A stretch of DNA of 64,000 nt from NCBI GenBank assembly GCA_025355645.1, contig JANXZG010000019.1, forward strand, positions 1-64,000. The letters run 5' to 3'. This DNA comes from Gammaproteobacteria bacterium (GTDB taxonomy: Bacteria; Pseudomonadota; Gammaproteobacteria; Steroidobacterales; Steroidobacteraceae). This document shows, piece by piece, positions 18,692-27,127 of this stretch. Made by a program: the position numbers and the translations under genes. Each line of letters starts with the position of its first letter. Position 1 is the stretch's first letter. The notes under the pieces were generated by a model. It was not told the origin of the DNA and made no database searches. It saw only the letters and a list, made by a program, of their open reading frames with translations.

Positions 18692-18702
18692 GGAAGATTC
18701 GC

Positions 18703-19824
18703 ATGCGATATGTCTACCTGCTGCTGTCCACAGCGGCCATGTGCACCATGCTGAATGCCTGCGGCGGCAAGCCCGCGGGCCCACCCCAAGGCATGAAAGG
18801 TCAGGTCACGGTCGTGACATTGACCAGCCAGCCCGTGACGCTGACCAGGATTCTACCGGGGCGAACCAGGGCCTTTTTCATCGCGGAGGTACGTCCGCAG
18901 GTCAACGGCATCGTCAAGAAGCGCCGCTTCACCGAAGGCAGCGACGTGAAAGCGGGTCAAATCCTCTACGATATCGACGATCGCCTGTATAAGGCGGCAT
19001 ACGACAGCGCGGTGGCGAAACTTCAGCAGGCGCAGCTCGCGGCGAAGCGTTCCGCCGAACTCGCGCGCATCGATGCGGTTAGCACGCAGGACAATGAAAC
19101 CGCGATAGCCGATGCTGCCGGAGCGCAGGCGGCCGTGGATAGCTCCAAGGCGACACTTGAATATGCGCACATCGCGGCGCCGATCAGCGGACGCATCGGT
19201 AAATCAACTGTGACCGAGGGCGCATTAGTCGCCGCAGGTCAGGCAACGGCGCTCGCGACCATCCAGCAGCTGGACCCGGTGTACGTTGAGGTGGAGCAGT
19301 CAAGCAGCGAATGGCTGACCCTGAAGCGGGAGATCGATGCCGGCCAGGTCCAGTCGGAGCGCTCCGCCACACCGGCCCGCATATTGCTGGAGGATGGAAC
19401 TCGGTATGCGCACGACGGAAAATTCCAGTTTGCTGACGTCTCGGTCGACCCAAGTACGGGCAATTTTCTGGTGCGCGCCATTGTGCCAAACCCGGAACTG
19501 ATGCTGCTACCCGGCATGTACGTTCGAGCGGAAATTGACGAAGGTCAGTTGAGTCAGGCCGTGCTGGCGCCGCAGCAGGGCATCACGCGGGATCCGAAAG
19601 GTGATGCGAGCGCGTTTGTCGTCGGCACGAACGGCACAGTCGAGGCGCGAACCGTGCATGTTTCGCGCACCGTTGGCGACAAGTGGCTCGTTAGCAGTGG
19701 CCTAGCTGCGGGAGACCGCCTGATCGTCGAGGGCCTGCAGAAAATCGGGCCCGGCATGCCGGTCGACGCGACCGAGCAAGGCGCCCCGCCAGCTGGCCCA
19801 GCGGCCGCTTCCGCGGCCCAATAG
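18703..19824 (+). CDS. RND efflux periplasmic adaptor lipoprotein (AcrA/MexA type)
   Basis: The membrane-fusion subunit of a tripartite efflux pump. The N-terminus is a lipoprotein signal with lipobox LNAC (Cys at about residue 20), so the protein is anchored in the inner membrane and faces the periplasm. Beta-barrel, lipoyl (EVRPQVNGIVKKRRFTEGSD) and alpha-hairpin regions occur in the AcrA order, and the lipoyl return strand reads YAHIAAPISGRIGKSTVTEG. It has 373 residues. A GAGGAAGA ribosome site lies before the ATG. It is the first gene of a three-gene operon with the pump and outer-membrane factor; no local repressor gene is visible. Confidence 0.95.
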   Translation: MRYVYLLLSTAAMCTMLNACGGKPAGPPQGMKGQVTVVTLTSQPVTLTRILPGRTRAFFIAEVRPQVNGIVKKRRFTEGSDVKAGQILYDIDDRLYKAAYDSAVAKLQQAQLAAKRSAELARIDAVSTQDNETAIADAAGAQAAVDSSKATLEYAHIAAPISGRIGKSTVTEGALVAAGQATALATIQQLDPVYVEVEQSSSEWLTLKREIDAGQVQSERSATPARILLEDGTRYAHDGKFQFADVSVDPSTGNFLVRAIVPNPELMLLPGMYVRAEIDEGQLSQAVLAPQQGITRDPKGDASAFVVGTNGTVEARTVHVSRTVGDKWLVSSGLAAGDRLIVEGLQKIGPGMPVDATEQGAPPAGPAAASAAQ

Positions 19825-19842
19825 GGTTTCAGGGCGCACGGA

Positions 19843-22800
19843 ATGTCGCGTTTTTTCATAGACCGGCCGATCTTCGCGTGGGTCATCGCGCTGATCATCA
19901 TGATGATGGGCATCATGGCAATCACCCGGTTGCCTATTTCCCGCTACCCCAATATCGCCCCTCCGAGTATCGGAATTGCGGCCCAATATCCGGGCGCTTC
20001 CGCCAAAACGGCCGAGGATTCAGTTACGCAGATCGTCGAGCAGACCATGACGGGCCTGGATGGCCTGATGTATATCAGCTCAACCAGCGATAATCAGGGC
20101 CTCGTCGGGATCCAGTTGACGTTCGCGAGCGGCACGAACCCAGACACCGCACAGGTGCAGGTGCAAAACCGCCTGCAGCAGGCGCTGCCGCTGCTGCCGC
20201 AGATCGTGCAGCTGCAGGGTATCTCGGTCAGAAAAGTCAGCAGCAGCTTCTTGCTAGCCATCGGCTTCGTCGCGCAAGACGGGAAGATGAGTTCGGGCGA
20301 TCTCGCCGATTACATCGCCACTAATGTGCTGGACCAGCTGAACCGGGTCCCGGGCGTCGGCAATGTGGAGTTGTTCGGCTCGAAATACGCGATCCGTATA
20401 TGGCTGGACCCCGACAAGCTCAAGGCTTATGGACTTACGCCATCGGACATCCAATTGGCCGTACAGGCTCAGAACGCGCAGCTGTCGGTCGGCCAGATAG
20501 GCGGTATGCCTAACGTCGCGGGCCAGCAACTGAATGCCACGGTCACGGCACTTGGACGTCTTCAAACTCCCGAACAGTTCCGCAACATCATCCTGCGCAG
20601 CAACGCCGATGGCTCGCGCCTGCACCTGGGCGATGTCGCGCGCGTTGAGATGGGCTTGGCCGATTACAATTTTGACGTGCATTTCAATGGCAAACCGGCG
20701 TCAGGCGTAGGCGTCCAGCTCGCTTCGGGTGCGAACGCCCTCTCTACCGTGCGCGGCGTCGTGGAACTGCTGGAGAAGATCAAGCCGCAACTGCCGGCGG
20801 GCGTGAAGGCCGTGATCCCGTTCGATGAGACGCCCTATGTGCGCAAGTCGATTGAGGAAGTGGTCAAGACCTTGGTGGAAGCCATCCTGCTGGTGTGCCT
20901 CGTGATGTTTGTATTCCTGCAGAACTGGCGCGCCACGTTGATACCGACGATCGCGGTTCCTGTCGTACTGCTCGGCACGTTTGGAGTGCTAGCGGTTGCG
21001 GGCTATACGATCAACATGTTGACGATGTTCGCCGTGGTGCTCGCCATCGGCCTGCTCGTCGACGACGCGATCGTCGTGGTCGAGAATGTCGAACGCCTGA
21101 TGAGCGAGGAAGGCCTCTCGCCCGTCGAAGCCACCCGGCGCTCAATGGATCAGATCACGGGCGCGCTGATCGGCATTGCGACTGTATTGTCAGCCGTCTT
21201 CATACCGATGGCTTTCCTAAATGGCTCAACCGGCGTCATCTATCGGCAGTTCTCAGTTACGATTGTGTCCGCGATGATCCTGTCGGTGATCATCGCAATC
21301 GTGCTGACGCCAGCTTTGTGCGCTACCCTGCTGAAGCCGACGCCGACGGGTGCTGACAAGCCCAAGGGCCGATTTTTTACATGGTTCAACCGCACCTTCA
21401 ATGCGGGACACGGGCGCTATAAGGCAGGCGTCACCTATATCCTCGCTCGCCCGAAGCGCTACCTGGTGATTTACCTTGGCATCGCCTCCCTCATGGGCCT
21501 GCTGTTCTTTCACCTGCCAACCGCGTTCCTGCCAGACGAGGATCAGGGCTTCCTGATGACGCTGGTACAAACGCCGGTGGGCGCGACACAATCCAGGACC
21601 CGCAAGGTGCTGGACCAAATCAATGATTATTTTCTGCAGCAGGAATCCCAGTCGGTGGCCTCCATATTCACGGTTGCAGGATTCAGCTTCAGCGGCGGCG
21701 GACAGAACGCCGGCATCGGATTTGTGCTTTTGAAGGACTGGGATTTGCGGCCCAGTGCGCAGCAGTCGGTAGCGGCGATCCAGCGGCGCGCCAATGGCGC
21801 ATTGTTTGGATTCAAGGACGCCTTCGCGTTTGCATTCTCGCCGCCGCCGATATTTGACCTCGGCACATCTGCAGGATTTGACTTCTACCTTGAGGATACC
21901 AAGGGGCAGGGACATGTGGCGCTGACCGCGGCGCGCAATCAGCTGCTCGGGCTGGCCTCCCAGGACAAGAAGCTCACCAACGTGCGGCCGAACGGCCAGG
22001 AAGATTCGCCGCAATTCCGCCTCGACCTGGATGCCGAGAAGGCTGCCTCGTACGGGGTCTCCATGGAATCGATCGACACCACGCTTTCGCTTGCCTGGGG
22101 CGGGCAATACATCGACGATTTCATTGATCGGGGCCGGGTCAAGCATGTGATCATGCAGGCCGACGCGCCGTTCCGGATGTCACCCGAGGATTTCAGCCGC
22201 TGGAACGTGCGCAATTCGCAGGGCAACATGGTTTCGGTAGCCTCCTTCGCGAACTCGCACTGGGAGTACGGCTCACCCAGGCTCGAGCGCTATAACGGTG
22301 TCGCTGCCATGAACATCAATGGCGAGGCGGCCCCCGGCGTGAGCTCGGGTGAGGCAATGCAGGAAATCATCAAACTGGTTGCCCAGTTACCGACGGGGTT
22401 CGCGGCGGAATTCACTGGCCAGTCCTATCAGGAACTCGCGGCTGGGTCGCAGACACCGCTGCTTTACACGCTGTCCCTGATCGTCGTTTTCCTGTGCCTG
22501 GCCGCGCTTTATGAAAGCTGGACGATACCCGGTGCGATCCTGCTGGCAGCGCCGCTTGGGGTCATTGGCGCGGTACTAGCGACCGCAGCGCGAGGCCTGG
22601 AAAGGGACATCTATTTCCAGGTCGCGATGTTGACCACCATCGGCCTCGCATCGAAGAATGCGATCCTTATCGTCGAGTTTGCGAAAGCTAACGTCGAGAG
22701 CGGCATCCCGGTGATCGAGGCGACGCTGCGCGCCGTGCATGACCGCCTGCGACCGATCCTGATGACCTCGCTCGCGTTCGGACTCGGCGTGCTGCCACTC

Positions 22801-22959
22801 GCGCTTGCGACCGGCGCAGGCGCCGGCGCCCAGCGCGCAATTGGCACCGGCGTCTTTGGCGGCATGCTCGCCGGCACGTTCCTCGGGATCTTCTTTATTC
22901 CGCTGTTCTTCGTCGTCGTGCAGCGGCTGTTCCACAGCCTGCCCGAGAAAGCACCATGA
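19843..22959 (+). CDS. RND multidrug efflux transporter (AcrB/MexB, HAE-1 type)
   Basis: The inner-membrane proton/drug antiporter of the tripartite pump. It has 1038 residues, typical for HAE-1 transporters. The N-terminus [20 protein letters not shown], the helix-4 proton-relay motif [18 protein letters not shown] with two adjacent Asp, the porter-domain [19 protein letters not shown] and the helix-10/11 segment [12 protein letters not shown] are all present. It follows the adaptor gene by 18 nt, and its stop overlaps the ATG of the outer-membrane factor. Substrates cannot be inferred from the sequence; the family exports hydrophobic and amphiphilic compounds. Confidence 0.97.
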   Translation: MSRFFIDRPIFAWVIALIIMMMGIMAITRLPISRYPNIAPPSIGIAAQYPGASAKTAEDSVTQIVEQTMTGLDGLMYISSTSDNQGLVGIQLTFASGTNPDTAQVQVQNRLQQALPLLPQIVQLQGISVRKVSSSFLLAIGFVAQDGKMSSGDLADYIATNVLDQLNRVPGVGNVELFGSKYAIRIWLDPDKLKAYGLTPSDIQLAVQAQNAQLSVGQIGGMPNVAGQQLNATVTALGRLQTPEQFRNIILRSNADGSRLHLGDVARVEMGLADYNFDVHFNGKPASGVGVQLASGANALSTVRGVVELLEKIKPQLPAGVKAVIPFDETPYVRKSIEEVVKTLVEAILLVCLVMFVFLQNWRATLIPTIAVPVVLLGTFGVLAVAGYTINMLTMFAVVLAIGLLVDDAIVVVENVERLMSEEGLSPVEATRRSMDQITGALIGIATVLSAVFIPMAFLNGSTGVIYRQFSVTIVSAMILSVIIAIVLTPALCATLLKPTPTGADKPKGRFFTWFNRTFNAGHGRYKAGVTYILARPKRYLVIYLGIASLMGLLFFHLPTAFLPDEDQGFLMTLVQTPVGATQSRTRKVLDQINDYFLQQESQSVASIFTVAGFSFSGGGQNAGIGFVLLKDWDLRPSAQQSVAAIQRRANGALFGFKDAFAFAFSPPPIFDLGTSAGFDFYLEDTKGQGHVALTAARNQLLGLASQDKKLTNVRPNGQEDSPQFRLDLDAEKAASYGVSMESIDTTLSLAWGGQYIDDFIDRGRVKHVIMQADAPFRMSPEDFSRWNVRNSQGNMVSVASFANSHWEYGSPRLERYNGVAAMNINGEAAPGVSSGEAMQEIIKLVAQLPTGFAAEFTGQSYQELAAGSQTPLLYTLSLIVVFLCLAALYESWTIPGAILLAAPLGVIGAVLATAARGLERDIYFQVAMLTTIGLASKNAILIVEFAKANVESGIPVIEATLRAVHDRLRPILMTSLAFGLGVLPLALATGAGAGAQRAIGTGVFGGMLAGTFLGIFFIPLFFVVVQRLFHSLPEKAP

Positions 22960-24407
22960 ACGCGGCACCGCCGCGGCTGCCGACGGCACTGCGTTCAGCG
23001 CTGCTCGGGTTAGCCGGGCTGTGCCTTGTGGCGGCGTGCACGTTGGAACCGCGCTATGCGCGACCGCCGCTGCCGGTCGCCGACGCCTGGCCCATCCCCC
23101 CGACGACGTCGACCACCCCGAACACCCCCGCTGCAGCCGACATCGGCTGGCGGGACTTTTTTGTCGACGCGCATCTGCAGGCGCTGATCACCCAGGCGCT
23201 TGCCAACAATCGCGACCTGCGCATTGCCATTCTGAACGTCGAAAGTACTCAGGCGCTGTACCGGATACAACGCTCGCACTCGCTGCCCAGCATCAACGCC
23301 AATGGCAATTTCACCAAGCAGAAACTGCCGCCGGCACTCTCCAATGGATTTCCGAGCGCCACTTATCAGTACTATGAGGCAGACATCGGGCTCTCCGCGT
23401 TTGAAATCGATCTGTTCGGTCGTGTCCGCTCCCTGAATCACGTCGCGCTCGAGCAATTCCTGAGCCAGCAGGAAAACCGCCGCGCAGCCCAGCTGATGCT
23501 GATCGCGGGGGTTACCGGCGCATACCTGTCGCTCGCCTCTGACCATGAACTGCAGCATCTCGCCAAGGAAACCCTCGAAAGCCAGCAGGCATCCTTTGGC
23601 CTGACCCAGCAGCGCCATGCGGCCGGCGGCGCCTCAGCCCTCGATCTTGCCCAGGCACGCACGACGGTGGAAACGGCGCGGGCCGACCTCGCGCACTTCG
23701 ACGGCAGTGTCGCGCAGGATCTCGATGCGTTGACGCTGCTGATGGGCGGCGCGCCGGATCCGGCGGCGCTGCCGGAATCCTTCGACGCGCAGGTAGCAAG
23801 CCTTGCCGTACCGCCGGCCGGGTTGCCATCCACGGTCCTGCTGCGCCGTCCCGATGTACTTGGCGCCGAACACTTGCTGCGAGCCGCCAACGGCAATATT
23901 GGCGCGGCGCGCGCCGCTTTCTTTCCGACCATCAACCTGCTGGGAAGCTTCGGATCGGCCAGCCAGGACCTCTCGGGCTTGTTCAAGGCAGGCAGCGGCA
24001 CCTGGACGTTCGCGCCGCAGATTGCCCTGCCCTTGTTTACGGGTGGCCGAAATGCCGGCGGCCTTGCCGAGGCCAATGCGCAGCAGCGCATCGCGATCGC
24101 CAGCTACGAGAAGTCGGTTCAGAACGCATTCAAGGAAGTGGCCGATGCATTGGCGCTGTCGGAGACCCTCGCGCGCGAGCGGCAGGCCGATGAAGCACTC
24201 GCGCAAGCGGCCGCACAGGCCTTTGATCTTGCTCAGCAGCGTTACAAGGCCGGCCGCGACAGCTACCTGAATGTACTCGATGCGCAGCGCAGCGACTATG
24301 CCGCGAGACAGCGGCTGATCGCGGTGCGCCTGACCGAGCAGAACAACCTGGTGTCTCTGTACATCGCGCTAGGCGGCGGCTGGCTGGAACATAGCCAAGT
24401 CAGGTGA
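22956..24407 (+). CDS. RND outer-membrane factor lipoprotein (OprM/NodT type)
   Basis: The outer-membrane channel subunit of the pump operon. A lipoprotein signal ends in lipobox LVAAC, and two repeated OEP domains follow, with family motifs such as [18 protein letters not shown] and [20 protein letters not shown]. The terminal [12 protein letters not shown] block is also present. At 483 residues it is normal for OprM-type channels and clearly different from the TolC subfamily represented by the relic at 18.5 kb. The ATG overlaps the pump stop codon by 4 bp. The 3' end overlaps the convergent waaA gene by 8 bp. Confidence 0.95.
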   Translation: MNAAPPRLPTALRSALLGLAGLCLVAACTLEPRYARPPLPVADAWPIPPTTSTTPNTPAAADIGWRDFFVDAHLQALITQALANNRDLRIAILNVESTQALYRIQRSHSLPSINANGNFTKQKLPPALSNGFPSATYQYYEADIGLSAFEIDLFGRVRSLNHVALEQFLSQQENRRAAQLMLIAGVTGAYLSLASDHELQHLAKETLESQQASFGLTQQRHAAGGASALDLAQARTTVETARADLAHFDGSVAQDLDALTLLMGGAPDPAALPESFDAQVASLAVPPAGLPSTVLLRRPDVLGAEHLLRAANGNIGAARAAFFPTINLLGSFGSASQDLSGLFKAGSGTWTFAPQIALPLFTGGRNAGGLAEANAQQRIAIASYEKSVQNAFKEVADALALSETLARERQADEALAQAAAQAFDLAQQRYKAGRDSYLNVLDAQRSDYAARQRLIAVRLTEQNNLVSLYIALGGGWLEHSQVR

Positions 24408-25653
24408 TCAGGTCGAGCACCCGCGCAACGCTGCCCCGGTTGGCGCTGACCGCAGCGCGCCCCAATGCACCCATGCGCGACCGCAGCGCCGGATCGGTTA
24501 GCAATTCAAACAGGGCAGCCGCCAGTTCGCGCGCATTGGCGACGCGGCGCACCGCGCCCTGGTCCGTCAGCATCGTCGCGATCTGGCGGGCGTTGCCATC
24601 GGCCGGCCCGCTCAGCACCGGTAAGCCGAGCGCCGCCGGTTCGAGCAGGTTATGCCCGCCGATCGGCACGAGGCTGCCGCCAACAAACGCGACGTCCGCC
24701 GCGGCATAGAATTTAAGCAACTCGCCGATCGTATCCAGCAGGAACACGGTCTGCGCCGGGGTCGCCGGACAATCGGCGCTGCGCCGGATGTAGGCATCGC
24801 CGCGGCGGATCAGTAGGCCCGCGACCGCGTCGAAGCGATTTGGATGGCGTGGGACTAGCACCAGCAACGCATCGGGAAGCTGCCGGCGCAACTCCTGCTG
24901 GGCGGCCAGTACCTGCTCCTCCTCGCCTTCGTGGGTGCTGCCAGCGATCCACACCGGCCTCGCAGCGAACAGCCGCGAACGCAGGCTGCGACCTTCGATC
25001 TGTGCCTGCGCATCGATGCCGATGTCGAATTTCAGGTTGCCTACAACGTGGATGCGAACCGGATCAGCGCCAATCGCAGCAAAACGCGTAGCATCGGTGG
25101 CGCTTTGCGCGCCGACCACCACATCGTGCGCGAACAGCTCGCGGAACAATCCGCCGCAGCGACGGTAGCGCGCCACGGATTTTTCCGACAACCGTGCGCT
25201 CGCCAGTACGATGGGCACGCCCTGGCGCGCGCATTCGTGAAACAAGTTCGGCCACAATTCGGTTTCCATGATGACCAGCCGCTGTGGCCGGATGCGCCGC
25301 AGGCAGCGTCGCATGGCTCCTGGCAAATCGTAGGGCAGATAACGGATGTCGACGCTACCTGCAAACAGTGCCACCGCCCGCGCCCGCCCCGTCGGTGTCG
25401 CGCAGGTGACGACCAGTGGCGTTCCGGGATGGCGACGCTGCAACTCGCGCACCAAAGGCGCCGCGGCGCTGACCTCTCCCAAGGACACGGCATGCACCCA
25501 GATCGAATGCTTATCTCCGGCGAGCGCGGCGCCATGGCCGAAGCGCTCGCCAAGTCCCTGCCGGTAACTATGATCACGCAGGCTGCGCCATAGGAGGATC
25601 AAAACGGCAATCGGTACCGCGAGGCAGACCAGCAAGGTGTACAAGCGGCGCAT
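24400..25653 (-). CDS. waaA: 3-deoxy-D-manno-octulosonic acid (Kdo) transferase
   Basis: An inner-membrane-associated GT30 glycosyltransferase that adds Kdo to lipid IVA. The N-terminal membrane anchor (about residues 4-22) is followed by ERFGH, the acceptor-side SLGEVSAA, METELWPNL, and the donor-side motifs VGNLKFD, AGSTHEGEE and VPIGGHNLLEPAA. It has 417 residues. A Kdo kinase gene lies just upstream on the same strand (8-nt gap). By analogy with Haemophilus this pairing suggests a mono-functional transferase adding a single Kdo, which is then phosphorylated; the sequence alone does not prove that. Confidence 0.95.
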   Translation of the reverse strand: MRRLYTLLVCLAVPIAVLILLWRSLRDHSYRQGLGERFGHGAALAGDKHSIWVHAVSLGEVSAAAPLVRELQRRHPGTPLVVTCATPTGRARAVALFAGSVDIRYLPYDLPGAMRRCLRRIRPQRLVIMETELWPNLFHECARQGVPIVLASARLSEKSVARYRRCGGLFRELFAHDVVVGAQSATDATRFAAIGADPVRIHVVGNLKFDIGIDAQAQIEGRSLRSRLFAARPVWIAGSTHEGEEEQVLAAQQELRRQLPDALLVLVPRHPNRFDAVAGLLIRRGDAYIRRSADCPATPAQTVFLLDTIGELLKFYAAADVAFVGGSLVPIGGHNLLEPAALGLPVLSGPADGNARQIATMLTDQGAVRRVANARELAAALFELLTDPALRSRMGALGRAAVSANRGSVARVLDLIT

Positions 25654-25661
25654 GCGTGGCG

Positions 25662-26402
25662 CTAGCCCTTGTCCCCGGCATATGCGCCCAGGAGTTCATC
25701 CCAGTCCGACGCGGTAAATCGCCCCGGTGGGGACGCGGTGGCCAACTTATGCAGCGAGCGCTTGAGCCGGCGCAGGTTGGCGTCGCGCCAGGAGCCAGGC
25801 CTGCGCAGCCGGCCGCGATCAAAATCGATGATGCTGCAGGAGCCCGCCGGCGTGATCAGGATGTTATGGGCGTTCAGATCAGCATGATCGACGCCTGCGG
25901 CGTGAAAGCGGGCGACCGTCGTGCCAATTGAGCGCCACAGATCGGGCGCCAGCCGCCCCGCCGCGAGCCGGTCACTCAATGGAGAGGCGCCGGCGATGCG
26001 CCGCGTGATCAGATCGCAGCGATAAGCGAGCAGTCCCCGCTCGTAAGACGCGCCAACGGGTTCGGGCACTGGCAGGCCCAGGGCGCGAAGCGCCGCGAGC
26101 AGTCGCCATTCGACGAATGAGCGCACGCGCGACTCCCCCATCCACAAGTACAGGTCAAACGAGGTCTGCGCGGCCAGCCGGCCGCCACGCCGGTAATGCC
26201 TGAGCGCCCAATCTGCGGACCCGGCGGTAATGAACCAGGTCGAACCGCGTCCACGCGAGGCAGACGTCACGGTGCCGTTGTTTCGCCAGTAGTCAGGCGT
26301 GAACAGCGCGTCGCCGGAAAGCTCGAATTCGCCGGTATTCTGTGGCGCGATGAGCATGGCCCCGGCGGCCGTCGCGACGCGTCGGCCGCCATCAACGGTC
26401 AT
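25662..26402 (-). CDS. kdkA: Kdo (3-deoxy-D-manno-octulosonic acid) kinase
   Basis: A small protein-kinase-fold enzyme expected to phosphorylate Kdo on the LPS inner core. Family features are the N-terminal GRGSTWF block, WALRHYRRGG with the ATP-binding Lys/Arg region, the catalytic loop DHADLNAHNILI and the metal-binding IIDFDRGRLR. It has 246 residues from the ATG at 26402; an in-frame GTG at 26414 would add four. It is located directly upstream of waaA. The kinase loop is intact, so an active enzyme is likely. Confidence 0.9.
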   Translation of the reverse strand: MTVDGGRRVATAAGAMLIAPQNTGEFELSGDALFTPDYWRNNGTVTSASRGRGSTWFITAGSADWALRHYRRGGRLAAQTSFDLYLWMGESRVRSFVEWRLLAALRALGLPVPEPVGASYERGLLAYRCDLITRRIAGASPLSDRLAAGRLAPDLWRSIGTTVARFHAAGVDHADLNAHNILITPAGSCSIIDFDRGRLRRPGSWRDANLRRLKRSLHKLATASPPGRFTASDWDELLGAYAGDKG

Positions 26403-26481
26403 GGTCTGCAGCACGTCTTCTGCTTGCGCACGCGGCGCAGTTTATCACCCTGATCGGGGCATATTCGCTACCATGGCGCTG

Positions 26482-26883
26482 ATGAGCGAAATCAAGGTTC
26501 CCGTATCGCCGGGCGAAATGCTCGACAAGATCACGATCCTGCGCATCAAGTCGGCGCGCATGCGCGATCCGCTGAAACTGCGCAATGTTCGCAATGAACT
26601 TACGGCCCTGCAGGAGACCTGGAGCTTATCGCCGTACGCCGCGGCCGACATCGCGGCTGAGGAAGCCGCATTGCTCGCCGTTAACGAGCGGCTGTGGGTG
26701 ATCGAGGATGACATCCGCGAGAAGGAGCGTGCCCAGTCCTTCGATGCGCGCTTTATCGAGCTTGCACGCGCAGTCTATTTTGAGAATGATGAGCGCGCGG
26801 CGATCAAGCGGCGAATTAATGTCCGGCTGGGCTCGGCGCTGGTCGAGGAAAAGTCCTACAGCAACTACAAGAAACCGCCGTAA
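26482..26883 (+). CDS. DUF6165 family protein
   Basis: A 133-residue cytosolic protein, highly charged and largely helical, beginning MSEIKVPVSPGEMLDKITI. It ends with the positively charged VEEKSYSNYK. It matches the uncharacterised DUF6165 family, whose members I associate with LPS or capsule gene neighbourhoods; no enzymatic motif is visible. An ATG at 26473 would add three residues. It is transcribed divergently from kdkA/waaA. The spacing and neighbourhood make a role in lipopolysaccharide biology a reasonable guess, not more. Confidence 0.78.
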   Translation: MSEIKVPVSPGEMLDKITILRIKSARMRDPLKLRNVRNELTALQETWSLSPYAAADIAAEEAALLAVNERLWVIEDDIREKERAQSFDARFIELARAVYFENDERAAIKRRINVRLGSALVEEKSYSNYKKPP

Positions 26884-26887
26884 GCGC

Positions 26888-27073
26888 TCACTTCGCGACT
26901 TTTAACAACGTGTACTCGGCACTGCAGTAAGGGCATTTTGCCCATCCGGTCTGCTCGATCGGCAGGTACACCTTCGGGTGCGAATTCCACAGCGCCATCC
27001 CCGGCATGGGGCAGGACAAAGGCAAGTCCGCTGTGGTGACAGTGTACTGATTCTTTTCATTTGCTTGCATCAT
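26888..27073 (-). CDS. Small zinc-finger (CHCC) protein
   Basis: A protein of about 61 residues with a Cys-His-Cys-Cys zinc site: LSCPMPGMALWNSHPKVYLP, then WAKCPYCSAEYTL. The spacing fits the zf-CHCC domain of bacterial relatives of the mitochondrial complex I subunit NDUFS6. The bacterial function is not established. Two adjacent ATG codons (27073 and 27070) could serve as start. The upstream in-frame extension to 27121 is not conserved-looking. It is located 54 nt downstream of glnE on the same strand. Confidence 0.8.
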   Translation of the reverse strand: MMQANEKNQYTVTTADLPLSCPMPGMALWNSHPKVYLPIEQTGWAKCPYCSAEYTLLKVAK

Positions 27074-27127
27074 GGCGCGGAATTTTGCCGGGACGCGCGA
27101 TGGAGTGCAAATGGCGCGCACTGCGAC

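Noticed and set aside
21253..22146. Leftward open frame of 297 codons
   Set aside because: Antisense to the RND pump gene; no recognisable motifs.
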